Shown here: positions 43,154 through 49,601 of the stretch, piece by piece
Layout of the letters: every line of letters starts with the position of its first letter
Numbering within the stretch: the first letter of the stretch is position 1
Source of the DNA: JBAYSY01 sp041675885
GTDB lineage: Bacteria > Pseudomonadota > Alphaproteobacteria > Rhodobacterales > Rhodobacteraceae
Direction of reading: 5' to 3'
DNA: 57,028 bases
Assembly (NCBI GenBank): GCA_041675885.1
Contig: JBAYSY010000014.1
Location: 1-57,028 of the forward strand
The notes under the pieces: model-generated
What the model saw: only the letters and a program-made list of their open reading frames with translations
The model's database searches: none
What the model was told of the DNA's origin: nothing
Position numbers and translations under genes: made by a program

Positions 43154-44491
43154 ATGAACATGCAGCCCGCCCCCGATATGCAGGCCCCCGGCCCCGCGCC
43201 CGTGCAGGCCCCGGTCAGCCCGCGCACCATGGCCGACACCGGCCTTTCGGCGGTGATGATGCGGGATATCCTGCTCAAGACCATGTTCCGCATGAACCTC
43301 GATCTGGTTTCCGAACTTTCGCGGGCGATCTGTGTGCCGGTGGGCGTGACGCAGGAACTGATCGATCTGGCCCGCGAACAGCGGCTGATCGAGGCGACCG
43401 GCACGCTCCACGCCAATTCCGGCAACGAGATGGGCTATCAGCTGACCGACGCGGGCAAGGCCCGTGCGCTCGACGCGCTGGCACAGTCGGAATATTACGG
43501 CGCCATGCCGGTGCCGCTGGCCGACTATGCCGAACAGGTCAAGCGCCAGTCGATCCGCGACATCCAGCTTACCCGCGGCGAACTCACCGGCGCGATGGGC
43601 CACCTGATCCTGCCCGACAAGCTGCTGGACCACCTCGGGCCCGCGGTGACCTCGGGCCGGTCGATCCTGATGTATGGCCCGCCGGGGAACGGGAAATCCA
43701 GCATCTCGAACGGTATCCGCGACGCATTGGGCGACCGCATCTACGTGCCGCGCGCGCTGGAATACTCGGGCCAGGTCATCACCGTCTACGACCCGATCGT
43801 GCATTCCAAGGCCGAAGCCGCGGTCGATGACCCGACCTCGCTGCGCCGCACCTCGACCCGGTTCGACAACCGCTACGTCTATTGCGAGCGCCCGACCGTC
43901 GTCACCGGCGGCGAACTCACGCTCGACATGCTCGACCTGACATTCAATCCGGTGGCGCGCACCTATCAGGCGCCGCTGCAACTCAAGGCCACCGGCGGCG
44001 TGTTCATCGTCGATGACCTTGGCCGTCAGGTCGATCCGCCGCAAAAGCTGATCAACCGCTGGATCGTGCCGCTGGAAGAGGCGAAGGACATCCTCGCCCT
44101 GCAATCGGGCGAGAAATTCACCGTGCCCTTCGACACGCTGGTGATCTTTTCGACCAACTTCCACCCGAACGAGATTTTCGACGGCGCGGCGCTGCGGCGG
44201 ATCTTCTTCAAGATCAAGATCGACGGGCCGGATCAGGAAGGTTTCCTCAAGATCTTCGCCATGGTGGCGCGCAAGAAGAAGATGCCGCTGAACGAGGCCG
44301 CGCTGCTCCACCTGCTCAAGGTCAAATATCCGACGATCGAAAACAATTACGCCAACTACCAGCCGACCTTCCTGATCGACCAGATGATCGCGATCTGCGA
44401 CTTCGAGGGCATCCCCTACCAGATGACCCCCGAGCTGATCGACCGCGCCTGGGCCAACATGTTCGTGCGGCAGGAGGCGATCGCGCATTGA
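43154..44491 (+). CDS. AAA ATPase with winged-helix N-terminus, Tad-associated
   Basis: 445 residues. A Pro-rich start (1-25) leads into a winged-helix-like region (about 30-110: MMRDILLKTMFRMNLDLVSELSRAICVPVGVTQELIDLAREQRLIEATG). The AAA module has Walker A GPPGNGKS (175-182), a Walker B-like GGVFIVDDLGRQ, sensor-like VIFSTNF and the arginine-finger region GAALRRIFFKIKIDGPD. No signal or membrane helix. It lies 143 bases after cpaA and is conserved next to Tad genes in this group as I recall it, but its role is undefined. A structured repeat follows the stop. Confidence 0.85.
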   Translation: MNMQPAPDMQAPGPAPVQAPVSPRTMADTGLSAVMMRDILLKTMFRMNLDLVSELSRAICVPVGVTQELIDLAREQRLIEATGTLHANSGNEMGYQLTDAGKARALDALAQSEYYGAMPVPLADYAEQVKRQSIRDIQLTRGELTGAMGHLILPDKLLDHLGPAVTSGRSILMYGPPGNGKSSISNGIRDALGDRIYVPRALEYSGQVITVYDPIVHSKAEAAVDDPTSLRRTSTRFDNRYVYCERPTVVTGGELTLDMLDLTFNPVARTYQAPLQLKATGGVFIVDDLGRQVDPPQKLINRWIVPLEEAKDILALQSGEKFTVPFDTLVIFSTNFHPNEIFDGAALRRIFFKIKIDGPDQEGFLKIFAMVARKKKMPLNEAALLHLLKVKYPTIENNYANYQPTFLIDQMIAICDFEGIPYQMTPELIDRAWANMFVRQEAIAH

Positions 44492-44492
44492 A

Positions 44493-44540
44493 GCAATTTC
44501 AGAAAAATCGACAGATTTTTTGGTTCGAAATTGCGGAAAA
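44493..44540 (-). repeat. Structured 3'-end repeat, copy 2
   Basis: Begins one base after the AAA ATPase stop. On the plus strand GCAATTTC (44493-44500) pairs with GAAATTGC (44527-44534), and inside it AAAAATC pairs with GATTTTT around GACA. About 48 bases match 6280-6328 in reverse complement, with paired changes in the inner stem. Confidence 0.6.
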
Positions 44541-44551
44541 ACAACAGCACA

Positions 44552-44589
44552 AAGCGTTTGGCCGTTCCGACGAACGGCCAAAACGCTTC
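44552..44589. terminator. Bidirectional terminator-like inverted repeat
   Basis: AAGCGTTTGGCCGTTC and GAACGGCCAAAACGCTT form a ~16-bp stem (one bulged A) around CGAC. It lies between the convergent AAA ATPase and LytTR genes, and its right arm runs into the LytTR stop codon (44588-44590). Confidence 0.75.
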
Positions 44590-45418
44590 ACATCAGCCCC
44601 CGCGCCTCCAGCTCCGCGACATAGGGGCGGCTGACCGGCACCCGGCTGCCGTCGGCAAGCTCCAGGAACGGCCGACCGCCCTCGCGCCCGGTCGCCACGA
44701 CGGCCGGGGCCGCCACCCAATGTGAGCGGTGGACCCGCAGCCCGTCCGCCTCCTCCATCTCGGCGATGGCATCGGAAAACCGCATCAGGATGCTGGCCGT
44801 CCCCGCCTCGGTTACCAGATCGACGTAATGGTCGCGCACCGACATGCGCAGCGGCGGCGCCCGCAGTTCCGGGTCGATCCGCTGCATCAACCGCGGCAGG
44901 GCGGGGGCTTCAGACTCCGGCAGCGGCACATCGGCCACGGGTCCGGGCACGGGTTCGGCGACCACCGGCTCCGCCCCGACGCGCTCCGCCTCCTGCCGGA
45001 AAGCCTGCCGGAAGGCGCAGCCGCTCAGCACCAGAAAGAACAGGAAAGCCGCGAATTCCAGCCGCCCCGGCACCACCTGCCCCGGCGGCGCCATCAGCGT
45101 CTGCGCCGCTGCGTGACACGGCAGCACGAGCAGCGCCGCAACCGTGAAGGACGAGATCGGCCCGTGGCGCCAGAAGTTGTTTCCCCCGGCAAGCCACCGC
45201 AACAGCAGCCGGACCACCGCCCCCGCAACCAGTGCGAGTAAAACCACCGTAGCCCAGAACAGCAGCCGCGTGACCGGGCCGGCGTATCCGTAACTCCCGA
45301 ACGGGCCGGACAAGGCCATGAGAATGCTGTAAAAAGCCCACACCCCGAACACCGGGGGCGAAAGGACTTCCGACCGGAAGCCTTGACAAAAACCTTGTAT
45401 CATACCGTGCTGGGCCAT
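44588..45418 (-). CDS. Membrane-anchored LytTR-type DNA-binding regulator
   Basis: 276 residues. About four membrane helices in the first 140 residues (VFGVWAFYSILMAL; LLFWATVVLLALVAGAVVRLLL; ISSFTVAALLVLPC; LEFAAFLFFLVLSGCAF), a Pro/Glu linker, then a C-terminal LytTR domain (about 180-276) with LRMSVRDHYVDLVTEAGTASILMRFSDAIAEM, HRSHWV and FLELADGSRVPVSRPYV. Such proteins couple a membrane signal to transcription. Target genes unknown; the position after the Tad locus suggests, but does not show, pilus control. Start at 45418; ATG at 45403 is an alternative and neither has a clear ribosome site. Confidence 0.85.
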   Translation of the reverse strand: MAQHGMIQGFCQGFRSEVLSPPVFGVWAFYSILMALSGPFGSYGYAGPVTRLLFWATVVLLALVAGAVVRLLLRWLAGGNNFWRHGPISSFTVAALLVLPCHAAAQTLMAPPGQVVPGRLEFAAFLFFLVLSGCAFRQAFRQEAERVGAEPVVAEPVPGPVADVPLPESEAPALPRLMQRIDPELRAPPLRMSVRDHYVDLVTEAGTASILMRFSDAIAEMEEADGLRVHRSHWVAAPAVVATGREGGRPFLELADGSRVPVSRPYVAELEARGLM

Positions 45419-45498
45419 CGCAACTCAACAACCTGACCGATACCATCAAACCCCGCTTTCGGCAATGCTGCGGGCGGAACAGGCAAAGGGGATGACAA

Positions 45499-45927
45499 AT
45501 GACCGCAGACAGCTACGACGAACGGGTGCGCGACAGCTTCGCCCGGCAAGGCATGATGATCACCCTCGGCGCCCGGGTCGAGGCAACGGCGCCCGGCCGA
45601 TGCAGCATCTCGGCCCCGGTGACCCCGGCGGTGACCCAGCAGCACGGCGCGGGGCACGCCGCCCTTGCCTTCGCGCTCGGCGACAGCGCGGCGGGCTATG
45701 CGGCGCTGACGCTGATGCCCGAGGGGACCGAGGTGATGACCAGTGAGATCAAGATCAACCTGCTGCGCCCGGCACGGGGCGAAAGGCTGATCGCCCGCGG
45801 CGAGGTGGTGAAACCCGGCCGCAGGCTGGTGGTGGTGCGCGCGGACGTGGTGGCGGTGGAAGACGGAAAGGAAGCCCTGATCGCCATCCTTCAGGGCACC
45901 ATGGTCCCGGTGGCACCGGACGCCTGA
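45499..45927 (+). CDS. PaaI-family hotdog thioesterase
   Basis: 142 residues, hotdog fold. Family features: RDSFARQGMMITLGARVEA, the helix-loop QQHGAGHAALAFALGDSAAGYAAL (acting HG-x-x-x motif), and TSEIKINLLRPARGERLIARGEVVKPGRRLVVVRADV. Likely hydrolyses an acyl-CoA, perhaps an aromatic or short-chain one; substrate cannot be read from sequence. Monocistronic, divergent from the LytTR gene by 80 bases, followed by a long hairpin. Confidence 0.88.
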   Translation: MTADSYDERVRDSFARQGMMITLGARVEATAPGRCSISAPVTPAVTQQHGAGHAALAFALGDSAAGYAALTLMPEGTEVMTSEIKINLLRPARGERLIARGEVVKPGRRLVVVRADVVAVEDGKEALIAILQGTMVPVAPDA

Positions 45928-45983
45928 CCGTCATCTCGACCGTTGCACGGGATAGAGGGTGCGGGAGCGGGGTTTTCCACCCC

Positions 45984-46061
45984 GTCGCCATTGGCTTGAA
46001 GTTGCCAGTGGTTGCGCCACCAGTTCGAGAAACCACTGGCGACGGCGCATCCAATGGCGAC
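45984..46061. repeat. Bipartite long hairpin between thioesterase gene and folD
   Basis: Two nested perfect stems: GTCGCCATTGG (45984-45994) with CCAATGGCGAC (46051-46061), and GCCAGTGGTT (46004-46013) with AACCACTGGC (46031-46040). A smaller CGGGGT / ACCCCG hairpin precedes it. Could serve as a terminator for the convergent genes or be a REP-like repeat; I see no second copy here. Confidence 0.7.
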
Positions 46062-46088
46062 CCCCGGAGAGTATTTTTGGCAAGATGA
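46061..46088 (+). repeat. Dispersed GAGTATTT repeat near folD
   Basis: CCCCCGGAGAGTATTTTTGG then CAAGATGAAG, close to the copy at 25656-25685. As there, it lies just beyond the stop of a minus-strand gene, here folD. Confidence 0.55.
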
Positions 46089-46102
46089 AGTTGAAGCGGC
46101 CT

Positions 46103-46990
46103 TCAGAGTCCCATTCCCCCGGGCTCCGGCAGGCCCTTGGCGCGGCAGCAGGCGGTGACGGTGTTCGCCAGGAGGCAGGCGATGGTCATCGGCCCGACCC
46201 CGCCCGGCACCGGGGTCACCGCGCCCGCGACCCCGGCCACCGAGGCGAAATCGACATCGCCCACCAGCACCTGTTTACCGTCGCGCTCCACCCGGTTGAT
46301 GCCGACGTCGATCACCGTGGCGCCGGGTTTCACCCAGTCGCCGGTGACCATCTCGGGCCGGCCCACCGCCGCCACCAGAATATCCGCGCGGCGGCAGACC
46401 CCGGGCAGGTCGCGGGTGCGCGAATGGGCCACGGTCACGGTGCAGCTTTCGCGCAGCAGAAGCTGCGCCATCGGCTTGCCGACGATGTTCGAGCGGCCGA
46501 CCACCACGGCGTCGAGTCCGGCCAGCGATCCCAGCCGGTCGCGCAGCAGCAGGAGGCAACCGAGCGGCGTGCAGGGCACCATGGCCTTCTGGCCGCTGCC
46601 CAACAGGCCGATGTTCGATATGTGAAAGCCATCGACATCCTTGGCCGGGTCGATCGCATTGATCACCAGGTCGGAATTCAGATGAGAAGGCAGTGGCAAC
46701 TGCACGAGAATCCCGTGAACTTCCGGATCGGCGTTCAGCCGCTCGATCAGCGCCAGCAGCTCGGCCTCGGACGTGTCCGCAGCCAGCCGATGTTCGAAAG
46801 AGGCCATCCCGGCCTCAACCGTCTGCTTGCCCTTGGAGCGCACATAGACCTGGCTGGCCGGGTCTTCGCCCACCAGAACCACCGCGAGGCCCGGCACCAC
46901 GCCCTGCGCCTTCAGCCCCGCCACCGCCTCGGCCACCCGGCCCCGCAGCCGCGCCGCAAAAGCCCTGCCGTCGATCACATCCGCAGCCAT
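46103..46990 (-). CDS. folD: Bifunctional methylene-THF dehydrogenase / methenyl-THF cyclohydrolase
   Basis: 295 residues; interconverts 5,10-methylene-, 5,10-methenyl- and 10-formyl-tetrahydrofolate with NADP. Catalytic YVRSKGK (Tyr-x3-Lys) near residue 49-55, GILVQLPLPSHL, DPAKDVDGFH, the NADP site VVVGRSNIVGKPMAQLLL, and the C-terminal PVPGGVGPMTIACLLANTV. Three bases from the chorismate mutase-like gene and next to fhs, which makes the 10-formyl-THF it uses. Confidence 0.97.
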   Translation of the reverse strand: MAADVIDGRAFAARLRGRVAEAVAGLKAQGVVPGLAVVLVGEDPASQVYVRSKGKQTVEAGMASFEHRLAADTSEAELLALIERLNADPEVHGILVQLPLPSHLNSDLVINAIDPAKDVDGFHISNIGLLGSGQKAMVPCTPLGCLLLLRDRLGSLAGLDAVVVGRSNIVGKPMAQLLLRESCTVTVAHSRTRDLPGVCRRADILVAAVGRPEMVTGDWVKPGATVIDVGINRVERDGKQVLVGDVDFASVAGVAGAVTPVPGGVGPMTIACLLANTVTACCRAKGLPEPGGMGL

Positions 46991-46993
46991 CGC

Positions 46994-47293
46994 TTACCCC
47001 TTGCCCCCCATCAGGCGTTCCTCGCGCATGATCGACCAGTCGATCATGCGCCGCCACAACTCCTCGGCCAGATCGGCGTCCCATCCCCCGGCCACGGCCG
47101 CCGCGCGCACATTGGCCACCACGGCCTCCACCCGGTCGTCGATCCGGGCGGGCAGCCCCTCGCCGGGTTTCAGCGCTGCGGCGCGGTCGATATAGCGCGC
47201 CCGCTCTGCCAGCATCGCCACGATCCGCGCGTCCAGCGCGTCGATCCCGGCCCGCAGTTCGGCCATGTTGCGGCATTCCGCCGGTGTCTTCAT
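46994..47293 (-). CDS. Chorismate mutase-like protein (AroQ type)
   Basis: 99-residue all-helical AroQ-fold protein. MAELRAGIDALDARIVAMLAERARYIDRAAALK matches helix 1 of chorismate mutase/isochorismate-pyruvate lyase proteins, and RVEAVVANVRAAAVAGGWDADLAEELWRRMIDWSIMREE supplies the C-terminal helices. The reaction (chorismate to prephenate, or isochorismate to salicylate and pyruvate) cannot be distinguished by eye. It lies between folD and fhs, four bases from folD, so it is expressed with C1-folate genes. Start at 47293 follows AGAGGGG. Confidence 0.85.
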   Translation of the reverse strand: MKTPAECRNMAELRAGIDALDARIVAMLAERARYIDRAAALKPGEGLPARIDDRVEAVVANVRAAAVAGGWDADLAEELWRRMIDWSIMREERLMGGKG

Positions 47294-47366
47294 TCTTCTG
47301 CCCCTCTCCCCCCGGGTTGCGGCTTCGGCCCGCTTTCTGCGTGACCGCCGGGCCGGGGTCAAGGCG

Positions 47367-49043
47367 TCAGAACAGCCCGGTCACCCGGCCTTCACCGTCA
47401 AGCCGGATCACCTCGGCCGAGGGCGCGCGCGGCAGGCCCGGCATGGTCATGATCTCGCCGCAGATCGCCACCACGAAGCCCGCCCCCGCCGAAAGCCGCA
47501 CCTCGCGCACCGGGACCGAATGGCCGGTGGGCGCGCCGCGCAGGTTGGGGTCGGTGGTAAAGGAATACTGCGTCTTGGCCATGCAGACCGGCAGATCGCC
47601 ATAGCCCGCCGCCTCCCATGCCTTGAGCTGGTCGCGCACCGCCTTGTCGGCCAGCACCTCGTCGGCGTGATAGATGCGCTTGGCGATGGTCTCGATCTTC
47701 TGGAACAGCCCCATCTCGTCCGGGTAGAGCGGCGCGAAGTTCGCCGCGCCGGATTCGGCCAGCGCCACCACCTTGTGCGCCAGATCCTCGGCCCCGGCGC
47801 CGCCTTCGGCCCAGTGGCGGCAGGTGATCGCCTCGGCGCCCTGCCCCGCGACATAATCCTTGACCGCGGCGATCTCGGCCTCGGTGTCGGAGTGGAAATG
47901 GTTGATCGCCACCACCACCGGCACGCCGAAGGATTTGACGTTGGCGATGTGGCGGCCGAGGTTGGGACAGCCCTTTTCCACCGCCTCGACATTCTCGGGG
48001 CCCAGATCTTCCTTGGCGACGCCGCCGTTCATCTTCATCGCCCGCACCGTGGCGACGATCACCGCCGCTGCCGGGCTGAGACCCGCCTTGCGGCACTTGA
48101 TGTCGAAGAACTTTTCGGCCCCGAGATCGGCGCCGAAACCGGCCTCGGTCACCACATAGTCACCCAGTTTCAGCGCCGTGGCGGTCGAGATCACCGAGTT
48201 GCAGCCATGGGCGATATTGGCAAAAGGCCCGCCATGGACGAAGGCCGGGTTGTTTTCCAGCGTCTGCACGAGGTTCGGCTGCATCGCGTCCTTCAGCAGT
48301 ACCGTCATGGCCCCGTCGGCCTTGAGGTCGCGGGCGTGGACCGGGCTGCGGTCGCGCCGGTAGGCGACGACGATATTCCCCAGCCGCTCCTGCAAGTCCT
48401 CCAGGTCGCGCGACAGGCAGAGGATCGCCATGACCTCCGACGCCACGGTGATGTCGAAGCCGGTCTGGCGCGGGAAGCCGTTGGCGACGCCGCCGAGGCT
48501 GACCACCATGTCGCGCAGCGCCCGGTCGTTCATGTCCATCACCCGCCGCCAGGTCACCCGGCGCGGGTCGATATCCAGCGCGTTGCCCCAGTAGATGTGG
48601 TTGTCGATCATCGCCGACAGCAGGTTGTGGGCGCTGGTGATCGCGTGGAAATCGCCGGTGAAGTGGAGGTTCATCTCTTCCATCGGCACGACCTGGGCAT
48701 GGCCGCCACCCGCGGCACCCCCTTTCATGCCGAAGTTGGGGCCGAGGCTGGCCTCGCGGATGCAGACCACCGCCTTCTTGCCGATCCGGTTCAGCGCATC
48801 ACCGAGGCCCACGGTGGTGGTGGTCTTGCCCTCGCCCGCCGGGGTCGGGTTGATCGCGGTCACCAGCACCAGCTTGCCGTCGGGCCGGGCGGCAAGGCTG
48901 TCGATGAACGCCTGCCCGACCTTGGCCTTGTCATGGCCGTAGGGCAGCAGGTGTTCGGCCGGGATGCCCAGCTTGTCGCCGATCGACTGGATCGGCTGTT
49001 TGCGCGCCTCGCGCGCGATCTCGATATCGGTCTTGAATGTCAT
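47367..49043 (-). CDS. fhs: Formate-tetrahydrofolate ligase
   Basis: 558 residues; ATP-dependent formation of 10-formyl-THF from formate and THF. P-loop TPAGEGKTTTT at 67-77, then SLGPNFGMKGGAAGGGHAQVVPMEEMNLHFTGDFHAI, and the downstream core TVATVRAMKMNGGVAKEDLG, all diagnostic. Usual length. First gene of the fhs-chorismate mutase-folD unit on the minus strand, placing formate assimilation and methenyl-THF chemistry together. Confidence 0.97.
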   Translation of the reverse strand: MTFKTDIEIAREARKQPIQSIGDKLGIPAEHLLPYGHDKAKVGQAFIDSLAARPDGKLVLVTAINPTPAGEGKTTTTVGLGDALNRIGKKAVVCIREASLGPNFGMKGGAAGGGHAQVVPMEEMNLHFTGDFHAITSAHNLLSAMIDNHIYWGNALDIDPRRVTWRRVMDMNDRALRDMVVSLGGVANGFPRQTGFDITVASEVMAILCLSRDLEDLQERLGNIVVAYRRDRSPVHARDLKADGAMTVLLKDAMQPNLVQTLENNPAFVHGGPFANIAHGCNSVISTATALKLGDYVVTEAGFGADLGAEKFFDIKCRKAGLSPAAAVIVATVRAMKMNGGVAKEDLGPENVEAVEKGCPNLGRHIANVKSFGVPVVVAINHFHSDTEAEIAAVKDYVAGQGAEAITCRHWAEGGAGAEDLAHKVVALAESGAANFAPLYPDEMGLFQKIETIAKRIYHADEVLADKAVRDQLKAWEAAGYGDLPVCMAKTQYSFTTDPNLRGAPTGHSVPVREVRLSAGAGFVVAICGEIMTMPGLPRAPSAEVIRLDGEGRVTGLF

Positions 49044-49282
49044 GCCTGCTCCCCTCGGGCCGTGCGCGCACGGGCCGGTTCATCGCCGCGCGCAGTTGCT
49101 CATGCATAGCGGCGCCGCAGCCGGGGGAGAAGCGTGTTTGCGACCGATATGCGCCGGATTGCGCCGCCGGGGGTTTCCGATGGGAGGCCCGCCTCCCCGG
49201 CAAGCGGAGCCGTGGCCGCGCGGCCCTCCGGGGGGGTATTTCCCGGGCAGAAGAAACCGGCAGGGCGCGGAAACAAGGCGGC

Positions 49283-49542
49283 GTCTGCCTTGCGTGCTGG
49301 TCGACAAGGCTGTCAGATACCAATCTTTTGCAACAGAGGGCAGCGGCCGACCGCGGGGGGCCGCTGCAACACCTGTGGCCTGGCAGTTTATGGTGCAGGT
49401 GACTCCACGTTCAGTGCATGTCGCAACGTCGCAATAGCGGCCGCCCGTGCGGGCGGTCGGCCGCTGCCCGGCGGCGCTGACGCGCCTTGATTCCGGGCAA
49501 AGGTAGCGTTCCAGATGTCCATGCCAACACGCAAGACAGGCA
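49283..49542. mobile_element. MITE-like element, copy B
   Basis: Ends resemble copy A: left GTCTGCCTTGCGTGCTGG (49283-49300) and right (49521-49542), whose complement reads TGCCTGTCTTGCGTGTTGGC. Inside are two inverted palindrome copies (49338-49354 and 49453-49469) and GCGCCTTGATTCCGGGCAA (49482-49500), an exact inverted match to 15314-15332. About 260 bp, no coding capacity. More diverged than copy A. Confidence 0.5.
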
Positions 49543-49545
49543 CCG

Positions 49546-49578
49546 CCAAAAACAAACGGCCCCCGGAAAGGGGGCCGC
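49546..49578 (-). terminator. Intrinsic terminator of ftsH
   Basis: On the minus strand GGCCCCC-loop-GGGGGCC is followed by GTTTGTTTTT. It lies 23 bases past the ftsH stop and should end the tolB-pal-cpoB-tilS-ftsH transcript. Confidence 0.8.
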
Positions 49579-49601
49579 CGGTGTTGTACAGTGCCCGGGA
49601 T

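Larger units (their letters stand above)
49044..49601. other. 558-bp intergenic region between fhs and ftsH
   Basis: Holds the MITE-like copy B, the ftsH terminator and, at 49218-49250, a diverged GAGTATTT-type repeat (GGGGGGGTATTTCCCGGGCAG). No supported gene. Confidence 0.6.

Noticed and set aside
45383..45408. TTGACA followed by TATCAT on the plus strand before the thioesterase gene
   Set aside because: Spacing is about 9 bases, far from the 16-18 needed, and it lies inside the divergent LytTR coding region.
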